64,000 nucleotides of DNA from Brachybacterium squillarum M-6-3 (GTDB lineage: Bacteria > Actinomycetota > Actinomycetes > Actinomycetales > Dermabacteraceae). The DNA lies in NCBI RefSeq assembly GCF_000225825.1, contig NZ_AGBX01000006.1, positions 310,001 through 374,000 on the forward strand, written 5' to 3'. Within the stretch, counting starts at the first letter, position 1. Every line of letters starts with the position of its first letter. The notes beneath the pieces are model-generated. The model was not told the origin of the DNA and searched no databases. It worked only from the letters and a program-made list of their open reading frames with translations. This document shows positions 50,957 through 60,257 of this stretch, one piece after another. A program made the translations under genes and the position numbers.

Positions 50957-50992
50957 AGGAAGGCCCCGCACCGGTCGGTGCGGGGCCTTCTC
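50957..50992. terminator. Terminator between convergent aspS and DUF3043 genes
   Basis: GAAGGCCCCGCACCG and CGGTGCGGGGCCTTC pair perfectly over a 2-base centre, with extra outer pairs GAG/CTC interrupted slightly. Bidirectional. Confidence 0.8.
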
Positions 50993-51018
50993 GGGTCCTC
51001 CCGGGTCGGGGGAGCGGG

Positions 51019-51615
51019 TCAGCGGGGCTGCTCGCCGTGCTTGATCTGCGGGCGCGGCAGCCGGAAGCGGCGGATCTGGATGGCGCGCATGATGCCGTAG
51101 CCCACCAGGCCCGAGCCCACCGCGCCGAAGGCCTCGGTCAGCTCCCGGCGCAGGCGGCGGCGCAGCAGGAAGGAGTCGATGACGCACAGGGCGATGCCGC
51201 CCCACAGCACCAGGATCATCGCGAAGCTCACCGAGGTGTACAGGTCAGCGTTGATCAGCGGCACCACCAGGGCCACCACGAAGAACACCAGCGCGACAGG
51301 GAAGAAGTACTCGGCGAGGTTGTGCCGGGAGTCGACCACGTCGCGCACCAGGCGGCGGTCGCGGCCGCGGTGCTGCAGCGGCATCTTCGACTCGTCGCCG
51401 CTGACCAGCGCCTGCTGGGACTCGGCGCGCTCCCGGGAGGCGCGCTCGCGGTCGCGCTTGCGGGCCTGCTTGCGGTCCTGCACCACCAGGGGTCGACGGC
51501 GCGCGGCCTCGGCCTCCTTGCGGGTACGGGTGGGCCGGCCCTTCGCCCCGGGGCGCGTCTCGGCGACCGGCTCCGGCTGGGAGGTGGAGTTCTCGTCGGA
51601 TTTGCGGAAGATCAC
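51019..51615 (-). CDS. DUF3043 membrane protein
   Basis: 198 residues. Actinobacterial family of unknown function, seen in the GRPTRTRKEAEAARRRPLV segment. A long Arg/Glu-rich cytosolic N-terminus leads to two membrane helices (about 105-122 and 131-148) and a basic tail. The GTG start is fixed by a TAGAAT box (51627-51622, minus) 6 bases upstream, giving a leaderless message. Confidence 0.87.
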   Translation of the reverse strand: MIFRKSDENSTSQPEPVAETRPGAKGRPTRTRKEAEAARRRPLVVQDRKQARKRDRERASRERAESQQALVSGDESKMPLQHRGRDRRLVRDVVDSRHNLAEYFFPVALVFFVVALVVPLINADLYTSVSFAMILVLWGGIALCVIDSFLLRRRLRRELTEAFGAVGSGLVGYGIMRAIQIRRFRLPRPQIKHGEQPR

Positions 51616-51621
51616 CAGGGC

Positions 51622-51627
51622 ATTCTA
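51622..51627 (-). promoter_or_regulatory. -10 box, leaderless promoter of the DUF3043 gene
   Basis: TAGAAT on the minus strand, 6 bases, then the GTG start. Confidence 0.5.
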
Positions 51628-51674
51628 GGTGACCGCCCCGCCCGGCCGCGCATCCGGGTGAGGCGCGCCGCGGG

Positions 51675-51680
51675 TACGGT
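51675..51680 (+). promoter_or_regulatory. -10 box, leaderless promoter of the M20 peptidase
   Basis: TACGGT, then 7 bases, then ATG 51688. A GGAGG between them is too close to the ATG to act as a normal ribosome site. Confidence 0.45.
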
Positions 51681-51687
51681 GGAGGCC

Positions 51688-53109
51688 ATGAGCACCCCCT
51701 CCGCCGGACCTTCCCAGCCCCCGATCGACGAGCAGGCCGCCCGCGCTCTCCACGAGCGCCTCGAGCCCCTGCTCCCCGCCGCGATCGAGGACCTCGAGAA
51801 CCTGGTGCGGATCCCCTCGATCGCCTTCCCCGGCTACGACCGCGCCCCGGTGCACCGCAGCGCCGAGGAGGTCGCCCGGCTGCTGCGCGAGGCCGGCCTG
51901 CCCGAGGTCGTCATCCGCTCGGTCGAGGACGGCGCCCCTGCCGTCATCGGTCGTCTCCCCGCCCGCGACGGCGCCCCCACCGTGATGCTCTACGCCCACC
52001 ACGACGTCCAGCCCACCGGGGACCCCGAGGCCTGGAGCTCCGCGCCCTTCGAGCCGACCCGCCGCGGGGACCGCCTCTACGGGCGCGGCGCCGCCGACGA
52101 CAAGGCCGGGGTGATGGCCCACGTCACCGCGCTGCGTCTGGTCGGCGAGGAGCTCGCCGCCGCGGGCATCGGCGTGACCGTCTTCGTGGAGGGGGAGGAG
52201 GAGGCCGGCTCCCCGACCTTCCGCCCCTTCATCGAGGCCCACCGCGAGCAGCTGGCCGCCGACCTCATCATCGTGGCCGACTCCGCCAACTGGGCCGTCG
52301 GCACCCCGGCGCTGACCACCTCCCTGCGCGGCGTGGTGGACCTCGTGGTCACCGTGCGGGTGCTCGAGCACGCCGTCCACTCGGGCCTGTTCGGCGGACC
52401 CGTGCTGGATGCCCCCACGCAGCTCGCCCGGCTGCTGGCCACCCTCCACGACGAGCGCGGCGAGGTCGCGGTGCCGGGCCTCGTGCGCGCCGCGGATCCC
52501 TCCGTCGAGATGCCCGAGGAGGACTACCGCCGCGACGCCGGCGTGCCCGAGGGGCAGGCACTCTCCGGCACCGGTCCGCTGGCCGCCCGGCTCTGGGCCC
52601 GTCCCGCGATCTCGGTGATCGGCATCGACGCCCCCAGGGTGCGCGACGCCTCCAACACCCTGGTCCCCGCCGCCTCCGCGAAGATCTCCCTGCGCATCCC
52701 GCCCGGGGAGGATCCCGCCTCGGCGATGGACGCCCTCATCGCCCACCTCGAGGCGCAGGCCCCCGACACCGCCCAGGTGCAGATCCGCCGCGGTGAGCAG
52801 GGCAAGCCCTACGGCGCCCGCCAGGACGCCCCCTCGATGGACCTCGCCCGCGAGGCGCTCGGCGCCGCCTGGGGCACCGCGCCCGTGGACACCGGGCTCG
52901 GCGGCTCCATCCCCTTCATCGCCGATCTGCTGGAGGTGTTTCCCTCCGCCGAGGTGCTGGTCACCGGCGTCGAGGACCCCTCCTCCCGGGCCCACGGCCT
53001 CGACGAGTCCCTGCACCTGGGGGAGTTCGCCCGGGTGTGCGTCGCCGAGGCCCTGGTGCTGCGCGGCGCCGACCGCCTGCGCGCCGGCGCCGACGGGGCC
53101 GGGGGATGA
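51688..53109 (+). CDS. M20-family dipeptidase
   Basis: 473 residues. Zinc-dependent M20/M28-fold peptidase. Metal and catalytic residues: His-x-Asp in YAHHDVQP, Asp in GRGAADDKAG, Glu-Glu in EGEEEAGS, Asp in IVADSAN and a C-terminal His in ARAHGLDES. A dimerisation lid domain is inserted in the middle. No signal peptide, so it acts on peptides in the cytosol. Substrate unknown. Its stop overlaps the next ATG. Confidence 0.92.
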   Translation: MSTPSAGPSQPPIDEQAARALHERLEPLLPAAIEDLENLVRIPSIAFPGYDRAPVHRSAEEVARLLREAGLPEVVIRSVEDGAPAVIGRLPARDGAPTVMLYAHHDVQPTGDPEAWSSAPFEPTRRGDRLYGRGAADDKAGVMAHVTALRLVGEELAAAGIGVTVFVEGEEEAGSPTFRPFIEAHREQLAADLIIVADSANWAVGTPALTTSLRGVVDLVVTVRVLEHAVHSGLFGGPVLDAPTQLARLLATLHDERGEVAVPGLVRAADPSVEMPEEDYRRDAGVPEGQALSGTGPLAARLWARPAISVIGIDAPRVRDASNTLVPAASAKISLRIPPGEDPASAMDALIAHLEAQAPDTAQVQIRRGEQGKPYGARQDAPSMDLAREALGAAWGTAPVDTGLGGSIPFIADLLEVFPSAEVLVTGVEDPSSRAHGLDESLHLGEFARVCVAEALVLRGADRLRAGADGAGG

Positions 53110-53381
53110 GCGCCCCCGGCCGCCCGGAGGGGGACCGCCGCAGCGAACCGGTCTCGGCCCTGATGGTGCCGCTGCTGTTCCTCGGCCTCGTGATCGGCTT
53201 CCTCGCCGGCTACGTGCTGCTGTGGTGGGGCGCCCTGGTGGTCGCCGCGGTGCTGGTGCTCTCCCTCTCCTGGGTGCTGCTGGGTCGCAACCGTGACGCC
53301 GTCACCGGGCTGCTGGTGGGCACCGTGATCGGCTACCTGGTCGTGCTGGCGCTGGCCTTCTTCCGCGGCGTCCTGTTCTGA
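53106..53381 (+). CDS. Small membrane protein, function unknown
   Basis: 91 residues. Three predicted helices (about 19-38, 40-57 and 65-88) with a charged loop GRNRDAV between the last two. No family recognised. ATG overlaps the peptidase stop (ATGA), so the two are translated together. Confidence 0.75.
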   Translation: MSAPGRPEGDRRSEPVSALMVPLLFLGLVIGFLAGYVLLWWGALVVAAVLVLSLSWVLLGRNRDAVTGLLVGTVIGYLVVLALAFFRGVLF

Positions 53382-53508
53382 GCCCTGTCCCGCCTCGTCG
53401 CCCGGGAGGCCGGGAGCCGGTGTGGCCTCCGCCGCGGGCGGACGTCCTCGCATCCCCGCTCGCACGGGCGTAGGCTGGAGGGGAACATCCGTGCCCGAGG
53501 AGGACCGC

Positions 53509-53865
53509 ATGACCACCACCACCGAGGCCCCCAGCGCCGCCCACGGCGTCACCCTGACCACCGAGGCCGCCTCGAAGGTCAGCTCGCTGCTGGAGCAGGA
53601 GGGTCGCGACGACCTGCGCCTGCGCATCGCCGTGCAGCCCGGCGGCTGCTCCGGCCTGATCTACCAGCTCTACTTCGACGAGCGCCTGATGGACAACGAC
53701 CTCACCGTCGACTTCGACGGCGTCGAGGTGGTCGTCGACAAGATGTCCAGCCCCTACCTCTCCGGTGCCGTGATCGACTTCGCCGACACCATCGAGAAGC
53801 AGGGCTTCACCATCGACAACCCGAACGCGCAGAGCTCCTGCGCCTGCGGCGACTCCTTCTCCTGA
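53509..53865 (+). CDS. erpA: Iron-sulfur cluster insertion protein (ErpA/HesB type)
   Basis: 118 residues from ATG 53509 after GAGGAGG. A-type carrier that passes Fe-S clusters to target proteins. The three cluster cysteines are Cys 47 (GGCSG), Cys 111 and Cys 113 (SCACGDSF). A TAGGCT box lies at 53471-53476. Upstream of the cytochrome oxidase genes, a common actinobacterial neighbour. Confidence 0.93.
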   Translation: MTTTTEAPSAAHGVTLTTEAASKVSSLLEQEGRDDLRLRIAVQPGGCSGLIYQLYFDERLMDNDLTVDFDGVEVVVDKMSSPYLSGAVIDFADTIEKQGFTIDNPNAQSSCACGDSFS

Positions 53866-54324
53866 GGCACCGCCCCACCTGAGACACCGCGGGGCCCGCA
53901 TCGTGTCGACGTGCGCGCATCCGCCCGGCGGCACCCCTGCCGCCCACCCCGGGCCCGCCCGGCGACATCCCGTCGCCCGGCGGGCCCGTCGGCGTTCCGA
54001 GACGTCGTCCCCGTGCGCCAACCCCGGGCGCCGCGGTGCTCGACGAGCCTCCGACGCGCGCCCTATCACGCGGCGGATCACGGTGCCGCATCGGCCCGCA
54101 CGACCTGCGTGCCGATGGTCCGCGCACCCCGCGGAACCCGTATGATGACAGCGTGCCGTCATGTGGCGGGCGCCCTGCGCCCGTCGCCGCTCCTTCCTCA
54201 GAGGAGCGCGGCGCCGCGGGCTTCCCGGCCCGCGCGAGTACCCACTCCGTCGCCACGGAGCCGCCCCGCCCCGCGCGGGCCCCGGCACCCCGGCGGCGGG
54301 GACGACGAGCGGAAGGTCATCTCT
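53866..54324. other. Gap upstream of ctaC
   Basis: No gene seen. A strong hairpin at 53951-53987 (GGGCCCGCCCGGCGAC pairing with one mismatch) probably ends the erpA transcript. TATGAT at 54141-54146 is a candidate -10 box for ctaC, which would give a leader of about 175 bases. Confidence 0.5.
53951..53987 (+). terminator. Terminator after erpA
   Basis: Two 16-base arms, one mismatch, 5-base loop, about 85 bases past the erpA stop. Confidence 0.65.
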
Positions 54325-55263
54325 GTGATCCCCCAGGCCCCCCAGCGCTCGCGGCGGTTGCGTCGCACGGCGACCGTCGGCATCGCCGCCGCGGTCGTTC
54401 TGGTCCTTGCCGGGTGCAGCCAGGCCCAGCAGCGCGGCTTCCTCCCCGGCTACACCGACGGCGAGGTCACCAATCAGACCGAGCGGATCACCACCCTCTG
54501 GGTCGGCTCCTGGGCCGCCCTCGTGGTCGTCGGCCTCATCGTGTGGGGCCTGACCATCTGGTGCGCCGTCGCCTACCGCCGTCGCAAGAACGACACCGGC
54601 TTCCCGGTGCAGCTGCGCTACCACGTGCCGCTCGAGCTCATGTTCACCCTGCTGCCGGTGGTCATGATCCTCACCTTCTTCTACTTCACCCAGCGCGACA
54701 TCCACGAGATCGAGGCCATCGAAGAGGATCCCTACGTCACCGTGAGCGCGGTCGGCAAGCAGTGGAGCTGGGACTTCTCCTACACCGTGGGCGACCAGGT
54801 GGTCCACGAGCCCGCGGGCGTGCAGTCCTTCGAGACCGGCGAGCCCGGCGCGGCGGACTCCCTGCCCGTGCTCTACCTGCCCGAGGGCGAGACCGTCGAG
54901 TTCCAGCTCGACTCCCGCGACGTCATCCACTCCTTCTGGATCGTCGACTTCCTCTACAAGAAGGACATGATCCCCGGGCACACCTCGACCTTCCAGGTGA
55001 CCCCCACCCGTGAGGGCACCTACGCCGGCAAGTGCGCCGAGCTGTGCGGCGAGTACCACTCGGACATGCTCTTCAACGTCGAGGTCGTCTCCGTCGAGGA
55101 GTTCGAGGCCCACCTCGACGAGCTCGAGGCCCAGGGCCTGACCGGAGAGCTCGGCGTCGACCTCAACCGCAACCAGGAGGACTGGGAGATGCGTGAGGAG
55201 TGGGACGAGGGCGTCGAACAGCAGAACCAGCGTGACCAGCAGACCGCGGAGGAGGGGCAGTGA
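54325..55263 (+). CDS. ctaC: Cytochrome c oxidase subunit II
   Basis: 312 residues from GTG 54325, with GGAAGG 9 bases upstream. Lipoprotein-type signal (LVLAGC, Cys 31), two membrane helices, then the extracellular CuA domain. The CuA site is complete: His in VIHSFWI and [12 protein letters not shown]. Accepts electrons from QcrC in the actinobacterial bcc-aa3 supercomplex. The acidic Gln/Glu-rich tail is longer than usual. Overlaps ctaD (GTGA). Confidence 0.96.
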   Translation: MIPQAPQRSRRLRRTATVGIAAAVVLVLAGCSQAQQRGFLPGYTDGEVTNQTERITTLWVGSWAALVVVGLIVWGLTIWCAVAYRRRKNDTGFPVQLRYHVPLELMFTLLPVVMILTFFYFTQRDIHEIEAIEEDPYVTVSAVGKQWSWDFSYTVGDQVVHEPAGVQSFETGEPGAADSLPVLYLPEGETVEFQLDSRDVIHSFWIVDFLYKKDMIPGHTSTFQVTPTREGTYAGKCAELCGEYHSDMLFNVEVVSVEEFEAHLDELEAQGLTGELGVDLNRNQEDWEMREEWDEGVEQQNQRDQQTAEEGQ

Positions 55264-56972
55264 GCGCCCAGACCGAGACCCGTCCCGCCCCCGCGCCGGC
55301 ACGGTTCGACACCAGCCGTGAGCGCACCGGCCTCGGCAAGCAGGTCTTCAACCTGCTGACCACCACCGATCACAAGCTGATCGGCATGATGTACATGGGG
55401 ATGGCCTTCGCCTTCTTCTGCTTCGGCGGCCTCCTCGCGCTGATGATCCGCGCCGAGCTCTGGGAGCCCGGCCTGCAGGTCGTGGTCTCCAAGGACCAGT
55501 ACAACCAGCTGTTCACCATGCACGGCACGATCATGCTGCTGATGTTCGGCACCCCGCTGTTCAACGGCTTCGCCAACTACCTGGTGCCGCTGCAGATCGG
55601 CGCCGTGGACATGGCCTTCCCGCGCCTGAACATGTTCGCCTTCTGGCTGACCCTGTTCGGCTCCGTCATCGCGGTGGCCGGCTTCCTCACCCCGCAGGGC
55701 GCCGCAGCCTTCGGCTGGTTCGCCTACGCCCCCTTGTCCGACACGACGTTCAGTCCCGGCCTGGGTGGTGATCTGTGGGTCTTCGGACTCGGATTGCAGG
55801 GCTTCGGGACGATCCTGGGCTCGGTCAACTTCATCACCACGATCATCTGCATGCGCATGCCCGGCATGACCATGTTCCGGATGCCCATCTTCACTTGGAA
55901 CGTGCTGATCACCGCCGTGCTGGTGCTGATGGCCTTCCCGCCGCTGGCGTCCGCGCTGCTGGCGCTTGGCGCTGACCGCCGCTTCGACGCGCAGGTCTTC
56001 AACCCCGAGAACGGCGGCCCGATCCTCTGGCAGCACCTTTTCTGGTTCTTCGGCCACCCCGAGGTGTACGTGCTGGCGCTGCCCTTCTTCGGCATCGCCT
56101 CCGAGATCATCCCGGCCTTCAGCCGCAAGCCGATGTTCGGCTACAAGACCCTGGTCGGCGCGACCATCGCCATCGCCGCCCTGTCGGTGACCGTGTGGGC
56201 GCACCACATGTACACCACCGGCGCGATCATGTTGGACTTCTTCTCCTTCATGACGATGCTGATCGCGGTGCCCACCGGCGTGAAGTTCTTCAACTGGCTC
56301 GGCACCATGTGGCGCGGCTCGATCACCTTCGAGACGCCGATGCTGTTCACCCTCGGCTTCCTGTCCACCTTCACCTTCGGTGGCCTGACCGGCGTGATCC
56401 TGTCCTCCCCGGTGCTGGACTTCCACCTCTCCGACAGCTACTTCGTGGTGGCCCACTTCCACTACGTGATCTTCGGGACCGTGGCCTTCGAGATGTTCGC
56501 GGGCTTCTACTTCTGGTGGCCCAAGATGTTCGGCTACAAGCTGCACGAGGGCCTGGGCAAGTTCCACTTCTGGTTCCTGATGATCGGCTTCCACACCACC
56601 TTCCTGATCCAGCACTGGCTGGGTGTGGAGGGCGCCCCCCGCCGCTACGTGAACTACCTGGCGGAGGACGACTTCGGCTGGATGAACCAGATCTCCACCG
56701 TGGGCGCGTTCATCCTGGGCGCCTCGACGCTGCCGTTCATCCTGAACGTCGTGCTCACGCACACCCGCGGCAAGAAGGTCGAGGTGGACGACCCCTGGGG
56801 CTACGGCGCCTCGCTCGAGTGGGCGACCTCCTGCCCGCCACCGCGGCACAACTTCCACTCGCTGCCGCGCATCCGCTCCGAGCGTCCCGCCTTCGACCTC
56901 CACCACCCGGAGATCGCCGCCCTGGACCACATGCTCGAGGAAGAGCCCGAGAAGACCCCGAGGAGCAACTGA
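55260..56972 (+). CDS. ctaD: Cytochrome c oxidase subunit I
   Basis: 570 residues, twelve membrane helices. Carries heme a, heme a3 and CuB. Key segments: [15 protein letters not shown] (heme a His), [15 protein letters not shown] (CuB His cross-linked to Tyr), WAHHMYTTG (CuB His pair) and [10 protein letters not shown] (heme a and a3 His). Reduces oxygen to water and pumps protons. The stop is 3 bases before ctaF. Confidence 0.97.
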   Translation: MSAQTETRPAPAPARFDTSRERTGLGKQVFNLLTTTDHKLIGMMYMGMAFAFFCFGGLLALMIRAELWEPGLQVVVSKDQYNQLFTMHGTIMLLMFGTPLFNGFANYLVPLQIGAVDMAFPRLNMFAFWLTLFGSVIAVAGFLTPQGAAAFGWFAYAPLSDTTFSPGLGGDLWVFGLGLQGFGTILGSVNFITTIICMRMPGMTMFRMPIFTWNVLITAVLVLMAFPPLASALLALGADRRFDAQVFNPENGGPILWQHLFWFFGHPEVYVLALPFFGIASEIIPAFSRKPMFGYKTLVGATIAIAALSVTVWAHHMYTTGAIMLDFFSFMTMLIAVPTGVKFFNWLGTMWRGSITFETPMLFTLGFLSTFTFGGLTGVILSSPVLDFHLSDSYFVVAHFHYVIFGTVAFEMFAGFYFWWPKMFGYKLHEGLGKFHFWFLMIGFHTTFLIQHWLGVEGAPRRYVNYLAEDDFGWMNQISTVGAFILGASTLPFILNVVLTHTRGKKVEVDDPWGYGASLEWATSCPPPRHNFHSLPRIRSERPAFDLHHPEIAALDHMLEEEPEKTPRSN

Positions 56973-56975
56973 CCC

Positions 56976-57392
56976 ATGAAGAGCACCGCTCGGATCTTCT
57001 ACATCCTCTCCGCCTTCTTCGTGGTGGTCGGGATCGCCTACGGCATCATCACCGGCCGCAACGAGCCGATGGGCATCGAGCCCGTGGGCTTCGCCGCGAT
57101 CCTGGGCGCCGGCGGCCTGGCGCTGATGATCGCCATCTACCTGTCGATGAACGTCAAGGCCCACCCGGACCGGCCGGAGGACAACCTCCACGCCGAGGTC
57201 GAGGACGAGGCCGGCGTGCAGGGCAGCTTCGCCCCCTACAGCTGGTGGCCCCTGTGGGCCGCCGCGGGCGCCGCGCTCTGCTTCCTGGGTGTCGCCGCCG
57301 GCTGGTGGATCTTCGCCCTGGGCTTCATCCTCGCGTTCTTCGGCATCATCGGCTGGGTGCTCGAGTTCTCCACGGGGCAGCACCAGCACTGA
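56976..57392 (+). CDS. ctaF: Cytochrome c oxidase subunit 4 (CtaF)
   Basis: 138 residues. Small actinobacteria-specific oxidase subunit with four membrane helices (about 5-24, 36-54, 87-104, 107-128). The SFAPYSWWPLWAA region is typical. Stabilises the aa3 oxidase. Last gene of ctaC-ctaD-ctaF. Confidence 0.93.
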   Translation: MKSTARIFYILSAFFVVVGIAYGIITGRNEPMGIEPVGFAAILGAGGLALMIAIYLSMNVKAHPDRPEDNLHAEVEDEAGVQGSFAPYSWWPLWAAAGAALCFLGVAAGWWIFALGFILAFFGIIGWVLEFSTGQHQH

Positions 57393-57406
57393 TCCCCGAC
57401 ACGTCT

Positions 57407-57442
57407 CACGGCCCCGTCTCCCTTCCGGGAGGCGGGGCCGTG
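57407..57442 (+). terminator. Terminator of ctaCDF
   Basis: CACGGCCCCGTCTCCC and its complement pair over a short centre, 15 bases past the ctaF stop. Confidence 0.8.
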
Positions 57443-58000
57443 CGCTGTTCGTCGCCGGGATGGGCTCGCAAGGGTCCCCGTCGCTTCGGCTCCGGTGCGT
57501 GACACGCTTGTGCTGGATGAACGAGGTCCATCCGACGCGAACGTGACGCCCCCGAGGCCATACCCGCACGGAGGTGATGGGAGGGGGCGCGGATACGGGT
57601 CATGACGTCCTGTCGGGAGTGCCCGGCTCGGAACGCGAACACCTCGCACTCACGAATGAGGCTGTATCCACTCAAGCGTACGGTAAGACGCGTAGATGGC
57701 GGGGAATGGGTCAGCGGCCGCCACCGGGTGTCGGGTGCTGGTTGTCGCGCGTCGGGTTGCTGCGTTCGAGCATCTCCTCGCCGTGTCCACGGTGCAGGGG
57801 CCCATCGGCCCGCTCGGGACGGCGACCCGAGCGGTCGGTCCGAGGAGTCCGTTTCGCGTGGTCCGCAGGGGTAGTCTCGGGAACACGGGAACCTCCCCGC
57901 GGAATTCCGGCTCACGCACGGGCACGGGGCAGGGGAGGGGAGGACGCGGCGAGGCCGCCGTCTCCGCCACCGTGCACGGGACAGGGGAAGGGAGTACGTG
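57443..58000. other. 560-base region without a convincing gene
   Basis: Open frames exist on both strands but none has a ribosome site with plausible residue content. It may hold regulatory DNA or a small RNA upstream of the 93-residue protein gene; I see no clear structure. Confidence 0.4.
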
Positions 58001-58282
58001 ATGATCGGTCCGTGGAAGCAGCCCGAGCAGCGCGCCCAGGGGCAGCTGCGCCGTCTCTATGGCGAGGACGCCGATCCCTTCGCAGCCGCCCGGCTCTGGG
58101 CCCGCGACGTGCTCCGGGAGTTCCGCATCGATGCCGGGACCCGGCCCATGGCCGCCGCGCGCGCATTGCGCCACGCGGACCCGCGCCTGGGCCGCGTCAC
58201 CGCCCGCTACCTCGTCGAGCTGGCCGCCGGACGCAAGGACGGCAGCGAGCCGCCCCGCCGTCGCAGCCCGCTGCTGCACTGA
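58001..58282 (+). CDS. Small protein of unknown function
   Basis: 93 residues from ATG 58001, with GGGGAAGGGAG upstream (GTG 57998 would add one residue). Mostly helical and basic: GQLRRLYGEDADPFAAARLW, then ARDVLREFRIDAG and LGRVTARYLVELAAGR. No membrane segment or known domain. It sits alone between the two convergent respiratory loci, which suggests but does not show a respiratory link. Confidence 0.65.
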   Translation: MIGPWKQPEQRAQGQLRRLYGEDADPFAAARLWARDVLREFRIDAGTRPMAAARALRHADPRLGRVTARYLVELAAGRKDGSEPPRRRSPLLH

Positions 58283-58505
58283 GCCTCCCTGAGCCTCCCT
58301 GAGGCCGCTGAGGCCTCGGACGCCGACGGGGGCGTCGGCCGCCCCGCCTGCGCGTGCGGCGCCGATGGGCGTGGTGAGCAGACCGTCCCGGAGCGCGACG
58401 AGTACAGCCCCGTCCGGGGAACTTCCACTCAGCTGGACGGTATCCGGACATCATCTCCGTGTGCGGCAGCGCCCTGTCCTGCGCGCACACAGCACGGCAC
58501 GGAGA
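58283..58505. other. Short intergenic region with a 10-bp tandem repeat
   Basis: CTGAGCCTCC occurs twice and a third time in part just after the stop (58280-58305). A small hairpin GCCGAC/GTCGGC follows at about 58323-58340. Nothing else is clear. Confidence 0.4.
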
Positions 58506-58543
58506 AGCGCCCCGGGAGACCGGTGAGGGTCTCCCGGGGCGCT
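58506..58543 (-). terminator. Terminator of qcrCAB
   Basis: AGCGCCCCGGGAGACC and its complement form a strong hairpin, 29 bases past the qcrB stop. Confidence 0.8.
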
Positions 58544-58571
58544 GCTCAGGCTCCGGTGGGGGAGAGGGGCG

Positions 58572-60257
58572 TCAGTGGTGCGCCTTCTCCGCCGGGATGC
58601 GGTAGTCGCCGCCGGTGGCCTCGTCGATGACGTGCTTCTCGTGGCCGGCGTGCTCCATGGCCTCGCGCAGCTCGGTCGGGGTGACGGGCTCGATGCGGTC
58701 CTTGAAGAAGAACGAGGTGGCCTTGGCCCGCAGCGAGGAGACCCCGTTGCCGGCCTTCAGCGGACGGTAGTCGTCGTGCTGCACCAGGACCCAGCGGTCG
58801 TACTCGTTCAGCGGCTCGTGGATCTCCAGCATCTCGCCGCTCTCGGTGCGGACCACGCGGGACGTCTCCTCGCCGTGCAGGACCGTGTTGCGCTTCTGCC
58901 GCTGCAGGGAGAGGCACACGCGCTTGGTGATCCAGAACAGCAGCACCGGGGCGACGAAGATGCCGATCCGGAACAGCCAGGTGAGGTCGTTGATCGACAG
59001 CTGCAGCTTCAGCGCGATGAGGTCGTTCGTCGCGCCGAGCGCCAGGATCAGGTAGACGCTGATCCAGGCCACGCCGATGCCGGTGCGCACCGGGGTGTTG
59101 TAGGGCAGGTCCAGCACGTGGTGCTCGCGGTCGTCGCCGGTCACCCAGGCCTCGAGGAACGGGTACAGGGCCAGGAAGGCCAGCAGCCCGCCGTAGACGG
59201 CGAAGGGGATCAGCATGTTCAGGGAGATCACGTAGCCGAAGACCGTGAACTCCCAGCCGGGCATGAGGCGCAGGCCGCCGTCCGTCCACAGCATGTACCA
59301 GTCGGGCTGGGAGCCCGCGGACACGGGGGAGGGGTCGTAGGGGCCGTACACCCAGATCGCGTTGATCGCGGTGGTCGCCGAGATCAGGGTGATGATGCCG
59401 AAGACCAGGAAGAAGAAGCCGCCGGCCTTCGCGGTGTACACCGGGAACAGCGGGAAGCCGACCACGTTGCGGTCGGTGCGACCGGGCCCGGGGTAGTGGG
59501 TGTGCTTGTGGGCCACCAGCATCACCAGGTGGATGGCGATCAGGCCCAGGATCGCGGCCGGGACCAGCAGGATGTGGATGGTGAACAGGCGCGGGATGAT
59601 GTCGGTGCCCGGGAACTCGCCGCCGAACAGCAGCATCGACAGATAGGTGCCGATGATCGGAATGGCCTTCATCAGGCCGTCGATCACGCGCAGGCCGTTG
59701 CCGGAGAGCACGTCGTCGGGGAGGGAGTAGCCGGTGAAACCGGCGACCATGCCCAGCACCATCAGGGAGAAGCCGACCAGCCAGTTCAGCTCGCGCGGCT
59801 TGCGGAAGGCGCCGGTGAAGAACACGCGGAACATGTGCACGAAGATCGCGACCATGAACACCAGGGCCGCCCAGTGGTGCATCTGCCGGAACAGCAGGCC
59901 GCCGCGCAGCTCGAAGGAGATGTACATGGTGGAGGCGAAGGCCCGGGAGACCTCCGCGCCCTGCAGCGCCTCGTAGGGGCCGTCGTAGACGACCTCGTCC
60001 ATCGAGGGCACGAAGAACATCGTGAGGAACGTGCCGGAGATCAGCAGGATGACGAAGCTGTACAGCGCCACCTCGCCGAACATGAACGACCAGTGGTCGG
60101 GGAAGATCTTGCGGGCGAAGAACTTCACCAGGCCGGCGCCGCCGACGCGCTGGTCCAGCCAGTCGCCGCCGACCGCGCCGAGCTTCATCATGCGGCCGTT
60201 CTTCTCCCCGGTGCCGGTGGTGCGGGAATCGGAAGTCGTGGTCATCGTCGTGATCAC
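58572..60257 (-). CDS. qcrB: Cytochrome bc1 complex cytochrome b subunit
   Basis: 561 residues from GTG 60257, overlapping the qcrA stop (GTGA). Eight or nine membrane helices. Heme b ligands lie in QMHHWAALVFMVAIFVHMFR and in IHILLVPAAILGLIAIHLVM. The Qo-site motif is PDWYM near residue 320. Actinobacterial forms have a long C-terminal cytosolic tail, as here. Oxidises menaquinol and passes electrons to the Rieske centre and heme b. Confidence 0.96.
   Translation of the reverse strand: MITTMTTTSDSRTTGTGEKNGRMMKLGAVGGDWLDQRVGGAGLVKFFARKIFPDHWSFMFGEVALYSFVILLISGTFLTMFFVPSMDEVVYDGPYEALQGAEVSRAFASTMYISFELRGGLLFRQMHHWAALVFMVAIFVHMFRVFFTGAFRKPRELNWLVGFSLMVLGMVAGFTGYSLPDDVLSGNGLRVIDGLMKAIPIIGTYLSMLLFGGEFPGTDIIPRLFTIHILLVPAAILGLIAIHLVMLVAHKHTHYPGPGRTDRNVVGFPLFPVYTAKAGGFFFLVFGIITLISATTAINAIWVYGPYDPSPVSAGSQPDWYMLWTDGGLRLMPGWEFTVFGYVISLNMLIPFAVYGGLLAFLALYPFLEAWVTGDDREHHVLDLPYNTPVRTGIGVAWISVYLILALGATNDLIALKLQLSINDLTWLFRIGIFVAPVLLFWITKRVCLSLQRQKRNTVLHGEETSRVVRTESGEMLEIHEPLNEYDRWVLVQHDDYRPLKAGNGVSSLRAKATSFFFKDRIEPVTPTELREAMEHAGHEKHVIDEATGGDYRIPAEKAHH

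Noticed and set aside
57602..57874. Open frame of 90 codons in the gap downstream of ctaF
   Set aside because: Cys/Arg/Ser-rich composition, no ribosome site and no domain; typical of chance frames in GC-rich DNA.
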